A stretch of DNA of 64,000 nucleotides. It comes from Ideonella_A intermedia_A. GTDB lineage: Bacteria > Pseudomonadota > Gammaproteobacteria > Burkholderiales > Burkholderiaceae_C. The DNA is taken from NCBI GenBank assembly GCA_943370175.1, contig CALRPU020000012.1, positions 1-64,000 of the forward strand, read 5' to 3'. Under the pieces are notes generated by a model. That model saw only the letters and a list, made by a program, of their open reading frames with translations. It was not told where the DNA came from and ran no database searches. This document shows positions 7,805 through 16,300 of the stretch, piece after piece (the stretch's first letter is position 1; every line of letters starts with the position of its first letter). Both the position numbers and the translations under genes were made by a program.

Positions 7805-8566
7805 ATGGCCACCGACCTGGACGTCGCCCCATCGCAGACCGTCAAGGCCCAGCTCGCCCTGCGCGAGTTGATTCTGGGCGGCGAGCTCAAGCCCGGCACG
7901 CGCATCGCCGAGCTGTGGCTCGTCGAGCGGCTGCAGGTGTCGCGCACCCCGGTGCGCATGGCGCTGGTCAAGCTGGCCGAGGAAGGCCTGCTGGACGCGA
8001 TGCCGAACGGCGGCTTCGCAGTCAAGGCGTTTTCCGAGGACGACATCCACGACGCCATCGAATTGCGCGGCACGCTGGAGGGCCTGGCCGCCCGCCTGGC
8101 CGCCGAGCGCGGCGTCAGCGCTGTGCTGATGAGCGAGGCCCGCGCCGTGCTGGCGCGCATCGACGAGGCGCTGGCCGAACCGGCACTGAACGACGACACC
8201 TTTGGCCTGTACGTGGACCAGAACGCGCGCTTCCATGGCCTGCTGGCCGAAATGGCCGGCAGCACGCTGGTGGCCCGGCAGCTGGAGCGCGCGGTGGCCC
8301 TGCCGTTCGCATCGCCCAATGGCTTCGTGATGGCGCAGTCGGTGGGCCCGCGCGCGCGCGATGTGCTGGTCGTGGCGCAGGCCCAGCATCACATGGTGCT
8401 GGAGGCCATCACCGACCACGAGGGCACCCGGGCCGAAGCCCTGATGCGGGAGCACGCCCGCATCGCACGCCGCAACCTGCAGCAGGCGCTGGCCAATCAC
8501 CACTCCCTGCAGCTGGTGCCCGGCGCCAGCCTCATCCGACGACCGGCCGTCCGCGGCCTGCGCTGA
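7805..8566 (+). CDS. vanR: GntR-family (FCD group) regulator, VanR-like
   Basis: A 253-residue regulator with an N-terminal winged helix (IAELWLVERLQVSRTPVRMA, about residues 34-53) and an all-helical FCD ligand domain. The latter shows the metal-binding pattern D (YVDQNARFH) and later histidines (HHMVLEAI, EHARIAR). In other proteobacteria VanR represses vanAB until vanillate binds. Position strongly supports this role: it begins 8 bases after vanA and stops 3 bases before vanB. Start chosen at ATG 7805, the first in-frame ATG after vanA. Confidence 0.85.
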   Translation: MATDLDVAPSQTVKAQLALRELILGGELKPGTRIAELWLVERLQVSRTPVRMALVKLAEEGLLDAMPNGGFAVKAFSEDDIHDAIELRGTLEGLAARLAAERGVSAVLMSEARAVLARIDEALAEPALNDDTFGLYVDQNARFHGLLAEMAGSTLVARQLERAVALPFASPNGFVMAQSVGPRARDVLVVAQAQHHMVLEAITDHEGTRAEALMREHARIARRNLQQALANHHSLQLVPGASLIRRPAVRGLR

Positions 8567-8569
8567 ACC

Positions 8570-9553
8570 ATGCGACAGCTTCAACACTGGCACACCGCCA
8601 CCCTGCGCCACCACCGCGACCTCACGCCCACGGTGCGTGAATTCGAGCTGCGGCCCGACGGCGGCGTGCGCCCCTTCACCGTGGGCAGCCACCTCAGCGT
8701 GCGGGTCTTGGCCGATGGCCGGCCCGAGGTGCGCACCTATTCGCTGGTCGGCCTGCCGCCGCGGCCAGGCGACCCGCAGGTCTACCGCATCGCCGTCAAG
8801 CGCATGGACCCGGGCCGCGGCGGCTCGCGCCACCTGTGGTCGCTGGACCCGGGCGCCGAACTGCAGATTGGCGAGCCCAACAACCACTTCGAGCTGCCCA
8901 TGGGCGCGCCGCACTACCTGCTGGTGGCCGGCGGCATCGGCATCACCCCGCTGGTGGGCATGGCCGAGCTGCTGGCGATGCGCGGCGCCTCGGTGCAGAT
9001 GCTGTACGGCGCGCGCAGCGCCAGCGAATGGGCCTACGCCGACCGCCTGCGCACCGCCCTGGGGGACCGACTGCACACCTTCAGCGACGTCGATGGTCAG
9101 CGCATGGACCTGGCCGCCGCCATCGCCGCCGCGCCGGCCGACGCCCTGCTGCTGACCTGCGGCCCGCTGCCCCTGCTGGACGCCGTGCGGCAGGCCTGGA
9201 CCGCCGCGGGCCGCCCGCCGGCCGGCCTGCGCTTCGAGACCTTCGGCAACAGCGGCGCCCAGGCCAACGAGGCCTTCACCGTGACGCTGCCACGCCATGG
9301 CCTGACCTTGCAGGTGCCGGCCGACCGCAGCCTGCTGGACGTGCTCGAAGCCGCCGGCGTCGACACGCTGCACGACTGCCGCCGCGGCGAATGCGGGCTG
9401 TGCGCGGTGGACATCCTGGGGCTGGACGGCACGGTCGATCACCGCGACGTGTACCTCAGCCCGCGCCAGAAACAGGCCAATGCGCAGTTGTGCGCCTGCG
9501 TGTCGCGGGTCAGCGGCAGCGTGGTGCTGGACTCGGCCTACCGGCCCGACTGA
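8570..9553 (+). CDS. vanB: Vanillate O-demethylase reductase subunit
   Basis: Reductase that passes electrons from NAD(P)H through flavin and a 2Fe-2S centre to VanA. The 327-residue protein shows the class IA reductase order. A flavin-binding region comes first (RTYSLVGLPP, with the RxYS motif about residue 55), then an NAD-binding region (GGIGITPLVGMAELL, and CGPLPLLDAV). A plant-type ferredoxin domain forms the C-terminus with cysteines in CRRGECGLC and a fourth in QLCACVS. It follows vanR by 3 bases and precedes a Liv-type substrate-binding protein gene. Confidence 0.92.
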   Translation: MRQLQHWHTATLRHHRDLTPTVREFELRPDGGVRPFTVGSHLSVRVLADGRPEVRTYSLVGLPPRPGDPQVYRIAVKRMDPGRGGSRHLWSLDPGAELQIGEPNNHFELPMGAPHYLLVAGGIGITPLVGMAELLAMRGASVQMLYGARSASEWAYADRLRTALGDRLHTFSDVDGQRMDLAAAIAAAPADALLLTCGPLPLLDAVRQAWTAAGRPPAGLRFETFGNSGAQANEAFTVTLPRHGLTLQVPADRSLLDVLEAAGVDTLHDCRRGECGLCAVDILGLDGTVDHRDVYLSPRQKQANAQLCACVSRVSGSVVLDSAYRPD

Positions 9554-9606
9554 GCGGCGCACGTGCCTGCCCGACAATCCATACAAACACACCCCAAGGA
9601 GACCCC

Positions 9607-10794
9607 ATGACCCTCACCCGTCGCCACCTGAGTCGCCTCCTGACCGCCGCTTTCGGCAGCGCTCTGGCCACCCTGGCCACCGGCCCGGTGTTCGCCCAGG
9701 CGGACACGCTGAAGATCGGCCTGATCCTGCCGATGACCGGCCCGTCGGCCAGCACCGGCCGCCAGATCGACGCCGCCGTCAAGCTGTACCTGGCCCAGAA
9801 CGGCGCCACCGTGGCCGGCAAGAAGATCGAGGTCGTGCTCAAGGACGACGCGGGCGTGGCCGACACCACCCGCCGCCTGGCCCAGGAACTGGTGGTCAAC
9901 GACAAGGTCGTCGCGCTGGCCGGCTTCGGCCTGACGCCGCTGGCCATGGCCACCGCCCCCATCGCCACGCAGAGCAAGACGCCGATGGTCGTGATGGCCG
10001 CGGCCACCTCGGCCATCACCGAGGCCTCGCCCTACATCGTGCGCACCAGCTTCACGCTGCCGCAGGTGACGGTGGGCATCGCCGAGTGGGCGGCCAAGAA
10101 CAACATCAAGTCGGCGGTGTCGCTGGTGACCGACTACGGCCCGGGCATCGACGCGGAGAAGTTTTTCCGCGACCGCACGCTGCTCAACGGCGGCAAGATG
10201 CTGGACACCCTGCGCACCCCGCTGCGCGGCGCCGACTTCGCCCCGGTGCTGCAGAAGGTGCGCGACCTCAAGCCCGACGCGCTGTTCGTCTTCGTGCCCT
10301 CGGGCCAGGGCGCGCAGTTCATGAAGCAGTTCGCCGAGCGCGGGCTGGACAAGGCCGGCATCCGCCTGATCGCCACCGGCGACGTCACCGACGACGACCA
10401 GCTGCCCGACATGGGCGACGTGGCGCTGGGCGTGGTCACTTCGCACCACTACTCGGCGGCGCACAAGTCGCCCACCAACCAGAAGTTCGTCGACGCCTTC
10501 ATGAAGGCCAACAAAGGCATGCGCCCGAACTTCATGGGCGTGGGCGGCTACGACGGCATGCGCGTCATCGTCGAGGGCCTGAAGGCCAGCAAGGGCGTGG
10601 GCGGCGACGCGCTGCTGGCCGCGATGAAGGGCCAGCTGTTTGAAAGCCCCCGCGGCCAGGTGCTGATCGACGCGCAAACCCGCGACATCGTTCAGGACGT
10701 CTACATCCGCAAGGTCGAAAAGGTGAATGGCCAGCTGTTCAACGTCGAGTTCGACGTGCAGAAGGCCGTCAAGGACCCCGGCAAGCTGAAGTGA
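9607..10794 (+). CDS. Periplasmic substrate-binding protein of a Liv-type ABC importer
   Basis: A 395-residue binding protein of the LivK/Peripla_BP_6 kind. A Tat/Sec-like signal peptide (MTLTRRHLSRLLTAAFGSAL, cleavage near VFAQA) is followed by LKIGLILPMTGPSASTGRQ, the usual start of the mature family. AAGGAG lies 5 to 10 bases before the ATG. It is the first of five importer genes in the standard order, and it sits directly after vanB on the same strand, so the likely ligand is vanillate or a related aromatic acid (inference from context). Confidence 0.88.
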   Translation: MTLTRRHLSRLLTAAFGSALATLATGPVFAQADTLKIGLILPMTGPSASTGRQIDAAVKLYLAQNGATVAGKKIEVVLKDDAGVADTTRRLAQELVVNDKVVALAGFGLTPLAMATAPIATQSKTPMVVMAAATSAITEASPYIVRTSFTLPQVTVGIAEWAAKNNIKSAVSLVTDYGPGIDAEKFFRDRTLLNGGKMLDTLRTPLRGADFAPVLQKVRDLKPDALFVFVPSGQGAQFMKQFAERGLDKAGIRLIATGDVTDDDQLPDMGDVALGVVTSHHYSAAHKSPTNQKFVDAFMKANKGMRPNFMGVGGYDGMRVIVEGLKASKGVGGDALLAAMKGQLFESPRGQVLIDAQTRDIVQDVYIRKVEKVNGQLFNVEFDVQKAVKDPGKLK

Positions 10795-10804
10795 CCCGCC
10801 CGCG

Positions 10805-11665
10805 ATGCTGACCCTGCTGTTCGACGGCATCGCCTACGGCATGCTGCTGTTCATCCTGGCGGTGGGCCTGGCGGTGACGCTGGGCCTGATGAACTTCGTC
10901 AACCTGGCCCACGGCGCCTTCGCCATGGCCGGGGGCTACACGACGGTGCTGCTGATGGACCGCGCGGGCGTTCCCTTCCTGTGGACGCTGCCGTTGGCCT
11001 TCGCGCTGCCGGCCCTGCTGGGCGCGGTGTTGGAACGCACGCTGTACCGCCGGCTCTACCACCGCAGCCACCTGGACCAGGTGCTGTTTTCCATCGGCCT
11101 GGTGTTCATGGCGGTGGCGGGGGTGGACTACCTGGTGGGCTCGCAGCAGCAGATCGTCAAGTTGCCCGAATTCCTGCAGGGTCGCTTCGACATCGAGTGG
11201 ATCGGCGTGGGCCGCTACCGGCTGTTCATCATCGTGCTGTGCGCGGTGATCGCCGTGGCGCTGCAACTGGTGCTGACGCGCACGCGGTTTGGCAGCCGCC
11301 TGCGCGCGGCGGTGGACGACCCTCGGGTGGCCTCGGGACTGGGCATCAACGTCAATCAGGTCTTCACGCTGACCTTTGCCGTGGGCTCGGGCCTGGCGGG
11401 GCTGGGCGGCGCGATGGGCGCGGAAGTGTTGGGGCTGGAGCCGGGCTTTCCGCTGAAATTCATGATCTATTTCCTCATCGTCGTGTCGGTCGGCGGCACC
11501 ACCACCATCACCGGCCCGCTGCTGGCCGCGCTGCTGCTGGGCATCGCGGACGTGGCGGGCAAGTACTACCTGCCGCAACTGGGGGCGTTCATCGTCTACA
11601 CGCTCATGGTCGTGATCCTGTTCCTGCGCCCGCAGGGCCTGTTCGGCCGGGTGGCCGCGCGATGA
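10805..11665 (+). CDS. livH: Liv-type ABC importer permease, LivH
   Basis: A 286-residue inner-membrane permease with about eight hydrophobic segments. It has the LivH opening (LLFDGIAYGMLLFILAVGL, then LGLMNFVNLAHGAF) and the conserved RAAVDDPRVASGLGIN loop that contacts the ATPases. It starts 10 bases after the binding-protein gene and its stop overlaps the livM ATG by four bases. Partners are the products of the adjacent genes. Confidence 0.93.
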   Translation: MLTLLFDGIAYGMLLFILAVGLAVTLGLMNFVNLAHGAFAMAGGYTTVLLMDRAGVPFLWTLPLAFALPALLGAVLERTLYRRLYHRSHLDQVLFSIGLVFMAVAGVDYLVGSQQQIVKLPEFLQGRFDIEWIGVGRYRLFIIVLCAVIAVALQLVLTRTRFGSRLRAAVDDPRVASGLGINVNQVFTLTFAVGSGLAGLGGAMGAEVLGLEPGFPLKFMIYFLIVVSVGGTTTITGPLLAALLLGIADVAGKYYLPQLGAFIVYTLMVVILFLRPQGLFGRVAAR

Positions 11666-12630
11666 GCCGCAGCGCGGTGTCCTTGCAGCGCGACGCGCGC
11701 TGGCGCTGGTGGGAGCTGGGCCTCCTTGGCGCGTTGGTCGTGGCCTGGTTTGTCGCGCCGCAGCATGCGCTGCTGCTCAACGAGATCACCATCCTGGCGC
11801 TGTTCACCGTCTCGCTGGACCTGATCCTGGGCTATGCCGGCATCGTCTCGCTGGGCCAGGCGGCATTCTTCGGCGTGGCGGCCTACGCCGCGGCGCTGTT
11901 CGCCAAACATGTTCTGCCCGACCCGCTGGTGGGCATGGCGGTGGCGGTGCTGTGCGCCGGAGCGCTCGGGGCGCTGACCAGCTTGCTGGTGTTGCGCGGG
12001 TCCGATCTGACGCGGCTGATGATCACGCTGGGCGTGGCGGCGATCCTGTTCGAACTGGCCAACAAGCTGGACTTCACCGGCGGTGCCGACGGCCTGCAGG
12101 GCGTGGTGATGGGTCCCTTGCTGGGCCGCTTCGAGTTCGACCTGTTCGGGCGCGTCGCCTTTGCTTACTCGCTGGTCGTGCTGATCGTGGCGCTGTTGCT
12201 GTGCCGGCGCCTGGTGCACTCGCCGTTCGGCATCGGCCTCAAGGCCATCCGCTACAACCGCCTGCGCGCCGCGGCGATCGGCATCCACGTCAACGCGCGG
12301 CTGGCGGTGGTCTACACCGTGGCCGCGGCGGTGGCGGGTGCCGCCGGTGCGCTGCTGGCGCAGACCACCGGCTTCGCCTCGCTGGACGTGCTGGATTTCC
12401 ACCGCAGCGCCGACGTGCTGTTGGTGCTGGTGATCGGCGGCACGGGCTACCTGTACGGCGGCATCGTCGGCGCCGTGGTCTTCAAGCTGCTGCACGACGT
12501 GATCTCGGCGTGGACGCCTCAGTACTGGAGCTTCTGGCTGGGCCTGATCCTGGTCGTGCTGGTGCTGATCGGGCGCGACCGCCTGGCCAACCCGGCGCGT
12601 TGGTTCAAGCGCTCGGGGGCCACGCCATGA
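11662..12630 (+). CDS. livM: Liv-type ABC importer permease, LivM
   Basis: A 322-residue inner-membrane permease. LILGYAGIVSLGQAAFFGVAAY is the LivM hallmark and GLKAIRYNRLRAAAIGI is the coupling loop toward the ATPases. Start at ATG 11662, overlapping the livH stop by four bases (ATGA). Its own stop overlaps the livG ATG in the same way, so the permease and ATPase genes are translationally coupled. Confidence 0.93.
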   Translation: MSRSAVSLQRDARWRWWELGLLGALVVAWFVAPQHALLLNEITILALFTVSLDLILGYAGIVSLGQAAFFGVAAYAAALFAKHVLPDPLVGMAVAVLCAGALGALTSLLVLRGSDLTRLMITLGVAAILFELANKLDFTGGADGLQGVVMGPLLGRFEFDLFGRVAFAYSLVVLIVALLLCRRLVHSPFGIGLKAIRYNRLRAAAIGIHVNARLAVVYTVAAAVAGAAGALLAQTTGFASLDVLDFHRSADVLLVLVIGGTGYLYGGIVGAVVFKLLHDVISAWTPQYWSFWLGLILVVLVLIGRDRLANPARWFKRSGATP

Positions 12631-13442
12631 CCGTCGTGCTGGAAACGCGCGGCTTGAACAAGCGCTTCGGCGGCATCACCGCCACGAGCGACGTCTCGCT
12701 GACGGTCGAATTGGGCGCGCGCCACGCGCTGATCGGCCCCAATGGCGCGGGCAAGACCACGTTGATCAACCTGCTCACCGGCGTGCTGGAGCCCACCGCT
12801 GGCAGCATCTGGCTCGACGGCCGAGACATCACCCGTGTGGCGCCGCACCACCGCGTGCACCGCGGCATCGTGCGCACCTTCCAGATCAACCAGCTGTTCG
12901 GCGAGATGACGCCGCTGCAGTCGCTGGCCTTGGCGGTGTCCAACCGCCTGGGCCTGGGCGCGCGGTGGTGGCAGCGCCTGGGCCAAGACCCGCGCGTCGC
13001 CCCGCGCTGCGACGAGCTGCTGCGCCAGTTCCGCCTGGACGACGTGATGGACCAGAAGGTGGCCGAGCTGCCCTACGGCAAGCGCCGCCTGCTGGAAATC
13101 GCCACCGCCATCGCCTGCCAGCCCCGTGTGCTGCTGCTGGACGAGCCGGTGGCCGGGGTGCCCGAGGGGGAGCGGCAGGACATCTTCGACACCATCAACG
13201 CGCTGCCCGCCGACGTGACGGTGCTGCTGATCGAGCACGACATGGACCTGGTGTTCAACTTCGCCCGCACGGTCAGCGTGCTCGTCAACGGCGCCGTGTT
13301 CGCCGAGGGCGACGTGCGGGCCATCGCCAACGACCCGCGGGTGAAGGCGGTGTACCTGGGGCATGGCGACGGCACGGGCGACCCCACCGCCGACGTGGGA
13401 CCGCCGCTCACGCGGCCAGCCACGGAGGCCACGCATGGCTGA
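12627..13442 (+). CDS. livG: Liv-type ABC importer ATPase, LivG
   Basis: A 271-residue ATPase with Walker A (GPNGAGKTTL, about residue 35) and a LivG-type signature (ELPYGKRRLLEIATAIA). Walker B is LLLDEPVAGV and the H-loop is LLIEHDMDLVFNFA. The last 20 or so residues after YLGHGDG are an unconserved tail that runs over the livF start by eight bases. The four-base overlap with livM decides the start. Confidence 0.92.
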   Translation: MTVVLETRGLNKRFGGITATSDVSLTVELGARHALIGPNGAGKTTLINLLTGVLEPTAGSIWLDGRDITRVAPHHRVHRGIVRTFQINQLFGEMTPLQSLALAVSNRLGLGARWWQRLGQDPRVAPRCDELLRQFRLDDVMDQKVAELPYGKRRLLEIATAIACQPRVLLLDEPVAGVPEGERQDIFDTINALPADVTVLLIEHDMDLVFNFARTVSVLVNGAVFAEGDVRAIANDPRVKAVYLGHGDGTGDPTADVGPPLTRPATEATHG

Positions 13443-14142
13443 CTTGCTGAAGGTGGAAGGCCTGCGTGCGGGTTATGGCGAAGCGGTGGTGGTGCAAGGC
13501 GTCGACCTGCGCCTGGAAGCAGGTCAAAGCCTGGCGCTGCTCGGCCGCAACGGCACCGGCAAGACCACCTTGCTGAACACGCTGGTGGGCGTCACGCGGC
13601 GCCACGCCGGGCGCATCTGGCTCGGTGGGGTCGATGTCACCGCGCTGCCGCCGTTTCGCCGCGCCGCGGCGGGCATCGGTTGGGTGCCGCAGGAACGCAA
13701 CATCTTCAAGTCGCTGACGGTGGAAGAAAACCTCACCGCGGTGGCCCGCCCGGGCCCGTGGACGGTGCAGCGCGCTTACGCGCTGTTTCCGAGGTTGGCC
13801 GAGCGCCGCGCCAACCTGGGCAACCAGCTGTCCGGCGGTGAGCAGCAGATGCTGGCCTTTGCCCGCGCGTTGGTGCTGAACCCGACGCTGCTGTTGCTGG
13901 ACGAGCCGTTGGAGGGGCTCGCCCCCATCATCGTGGAAGAGCTGCTGCGCTCGATTGCCCGCGTGGTGCGCGATGAAGGCATGAGCGCCATCATCGTCGA
14001 GCAGAACCCCCGCTTGATCCTGCCGATCACGCACGAGGCCGTGGTGCTGGACCGTGGCGCCATCGTGCACGCCGGCCGCAGTGCCGATTTGCTGGCGCAG
14101 CCCGAGGCGCTGGAGTCGTGGTTGGCCGTGTCGAAGACCTGA
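13435..14142 (+). CDS. livF: Liv-type ABC importer ATPase, LivF
   Basis: A 235-residue ATPase with Walker A (GRNGTGKTTLLN), the signature LSGGEQQMLAFARAL and Walker B (LLLLDEPLEGLAP). IIVEQNPRLILPI is the LivF-type H-loop region. ATG 13435 is preceded by CACGGAGG at good spacing and overlaps livG by eight bases. It is the last gene of the van-importer run and is convergent with pobA. Confidence 0.92.
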   Translation: MADLLKVEGLRAGYGEAVVVQGVDLRLEAGQSLALLGRNGTGKTTLLNTLVGVTRRHAGRIWLGGVDVTALPPFRRAAAGIGWVPQERNIFKSLTVEENLTAVARPGPWTVQRAYALFPRLAERRANLGNQLSGGEQQMLAFARALVLNPTLLLLDEPLEGLAPIIVEELLRSIARVVRDEGMSAIIVEQNPRLILPITHEAVVLDRGAIVHAGRSADLLAQPEALESWLAVSKT

Positions 14143-14173
14143 GGCGCCACGCCTCAGGCCGCTGCAGACCGGG

Positions 14174-15355
14174 TCAAACCTCGAAGGGCAGGCCGACGTA
14201 GTTCTCGGCCAGCGCGGTGGACGCGGCCTTCGACTGCAGCAGGTAGTCGATCTCGGCTTCCTGGATCTTCTGGCCGAAGCCCGCGGTGTCCGGGAAGCGG
14301 TGCATCAACGAGGTGAACCACCAAGAAAAGCGCACCGCCTTCCACACGCGGCGCAGGCAGCGGTCCGAGTAGGCGTCGAGTCCGGCCGGGCGCTTGTCCT
14401 GGTAGTGCTCGATCAGGCCGTGCGCCAGGTAATGCACGTCGGAGGAGGCCAGATTCAGGCCCTTCGCGCCAGTGGGCGGCACGATGTGCGCCGCATCGCC
14501 CGCCAGGAACAGCGAGCCGAAGCGCATCGGCTCGGCCACGAAACTGCGCAGCGGGGCGATGCTTTTTTCGATCGACGGGCCGGTGACCAGGCGCTCGGCC
14601 GCGGCGGGGTCGAGCCGGCGGCGGAGCTCGTCGAAGAAGGCCTCGTCGCTCCACTGTTCCACCTTGTCGTCCAGCGGGCATTGGATGTAGTAGCGGCTGC
14701 GCGTGGCCGAGCGCATGCTGCACAGGGCGAAGCCGCGTTCGTGGTTGGAGTAGATCAGCTCATGCGAAACCGGTGGGGTGTCGCTGAGCACGCCCAGCCA
14801 GCCGAAGGGGTAGACCTTCTCAAAGGTCTGGATGGCGCTGGCCGGCACGCTGGCGCGGCTGGCGCCGTGAAAGCCGTCGCACCCGGCGATGAAATCGCAG
14901 TGCAGCGTGTGCGTTTCGCCGTTCTTGCGGTAGGTGACGCGGGGCGTGGCGGTGTCGAAGTCGTGCAGGGCGACGTCTTGGGCGCCGTATATGGTGGTCG
15001 CGCCCCAGGCGCTGCGGGCGTCCATCAGGTCGCGCGTGACCTCGGTCTGGCCGTAGACCATGACCTGCTTGCCACCGGTGAGCGCCTGCAGGTCGATGCG
15101 GTGGTGGGTGTTGCGGTAGCCGATCTCGAAGCCGCCGTGCACCAGGCCCTGCGTGTGCATGCGCTCGCCCACGCCGACCTGGTCCAACAGGCCCACCGTG
15201 CCTTGCTCGAGCACGCCAGCGCGGATGCGGCCCAGCACGTAGTCCGGGCTGCGCGCTTCCAGGATCACGGCGTCGATGCCGGCGCGGTGCAGCAGGGCGC
15301 CCAACAGCAGGCCGGCCGGGCCGGCCCCAATGATGGCCACTTGAACTCTCTTCAC
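14174..15355 (-). CDS. pobA: 4-Hydroxybenzoate 3-monooxygenase
   Basis: FAD-dependent hydroxylase converting 4-hydroxybenzoate to protocatechuate with NAD(P)H and oxygen. The 393-residue protein has the FAD fingerprint (VAIIGAGPAGLLLGALL), the PobA-specific block GRIRAGVLEQGTVGLLD, a DG motif in AGCDGFHGASR and the second FAD block LAGDAAHIVPPTGAKGLN. The start is GTG at 15355, with AAGGA eight bases upstream. An ATG four bases before it is out of frame. The gene follows an IclR-type regulator by 26 bases on the same strand, so it is probably controlled and co-transcribed with it. Confidence 0.95.
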   Translation of the reverse strand: MKRVQVAIIGAGPAGLLLGALLHRAGIDAVILEARSPDYVLGRIRAGVLEQGTVGLLDQVGVGERMHTQGLVHGGFEIGYRNTHHRIDLQALTGGKQVMVYGQTEVTRDLMDARSAWGATTIYGAQDVALHDFDTATPRVTYRKNGETHTLHCDFIAGCDGFHGASRASVPASAIQTFEKVYPFGWLGVLSDTPPVSHELIYSNHERGFALCSMRSATRSRYYIQCPLDDKVEQWSDEAFFDELRRRLDPAAAERLVTGPSIEKSIAPLRSFVAEPMRFGSLFLAGDAAHIVPPTGAKGLNLASSDVHYLAHGLIEHYQDKRPAGLDAYSDRCLRRVWKAVRFSWWFTSLMHRFPDTAGFGQKIQEAEIDYLLQSKAASTALAENYVGLPFEV

Positions 15356-15381
15356 GTCATTCGTCCTTCAGGGGAGGCGGG

Positions 15382-16212
15382 TCAAAGCACCGAGCGCAGC
15401 TGGGCCTGCGTGTGCAGCAGGGCGGGCAGGAATTCGCTGACGAGCTGGTCGGTGCGGATGCGGCTGGCGTGCGCGCTGATGTTGATGGCGGCCACCACGT
15501 CGCCGCGGTAGTTCTTCAAGGGAACGGCGATCGTGCGCAAGCCGGGTTCCAGTTCCTGGTCGACGATGGCGTAGCCCTGCACCCGGGCCCGGGCGATTTC
15601 CACGCGCAGGCGCTCGCGGTGGGTCAGCGTGTGCGGGGTCAGCGCCGTCAAGGTCTGGCGCGCCAGCCAGGCGTCAATCTCGTGCTGGGGCAGGGCCGAC
15701 AGCAGCATGCGGCCCACCGCCGTGCAGTAGGCCGGCAGGCGCACGCCGGGCTGCAGGGTGCGCGACACCACCTTGCCGGCCGTGGTGGCCGCGATGCACA
15801 GCACGTCGTTGCCGTCCAGCACGGCGGCGGACGAGGCCTCCTTGACCGCTTCGGCCAGCCGGTACTGTTCGGGCTGCACCAGCTTGGGCAGTCGCGACGA
15901 GTGCATGTAGCTCTGGCCCAGGCGCAGCACCTTGGCCGTCAGCGCATACATCTTGCGGTCGCAGCTGACGTAGCCCAGGTGCTCGAGCGTGATCAGGTAG
16001 CGGCGCGCCGCGGCGCGGGTCAGGCCGCACAGCCGGGCGACCTCGCTGATCGTCAGGCGGGGGCGCTCCTGGTCGAAGGCGGTGATCACGGTCAGGCCGT
16101 TCTCCAGGCCGGCCACCAGGTCGCGCTTCAGCGGGGCGGGCTTGACCTCGGGGCTGGTCGGCGCGGTGTCGGGGCCGTCGCTGACGATGGGGAGGCGTTG
16201 GAAGGCGTTCAT
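15382..16212 (-). CDS. IclR-family regulator, PobR/PcaR-like
   Basis: An IclR-type regulator with a winged helix (LTISEVARLCGLTRAAARRY, about residues 53-72) and a C-terminal ligand domain (GVRLPAYCTAVGRMLLSA; VPLKNYRGDVVAAINIS). The sequence groups with PcaR/PobR-type activators of protocatechuate and 4-hydroxybenzoate genes, and it lies directly upstream of pobA on the same strand. I start at ATG 16212 (276 residues). An upstream in-frame ATG at 16260 would add 16 residues but would place a clear palindrome (16243-16259) inside the gene, so I prefer the shorter form. Confidence 0.85.
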   Translation of the reverse strand: MNAFQRLPIVSDGPDTAPTSPEVKPAPLKRDLVAGLENGLTVITAFDQERPRLTISEVARLCGLTRAAARRYLITLEHLGYVSCDRKMYALTAKVLRLGQSYMHSSRLPKLVQPEQYRLAEAVKEASSAAVLDGNDVLCIAATTAGKVVSRTLQPGVRLPAYCTAVGRMLLSALPQHEIDAWLARQTLTALTPHTLTHRERLRVEIARARVQGYAIVDQELEPGLRTIAVPLKNYRGDVVAAINISAHASRIRTDQLVSEFLPALLHTQAQLRSVL

Positions 16213-16242
16213 CGTGCACCAGGGCGTGTGGACCACCCAAAT

Positions 16243-16259
16243 TGTGCGCATGACGCACA
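16243..16259. promoter_or_regulatory. Candidate operator of the IclR regulator - pobA operon
   Basis: TGTGCG-CATGA-CGCACA is an inverted repeat with perfect six-base arms and a five-base centre. It lies 31 to 47 bases upstream of the chosen regulator start. IclR-type PobR/PcaU proteins bind palindromic sites of this size near their own promoters. Autoregulation is inferred. Confidence 0.5.
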
Positions 16260-16300
16260 TGTGGGCGATGAAATCGCGTCTGAGCGCGAGAGCCAGGACT

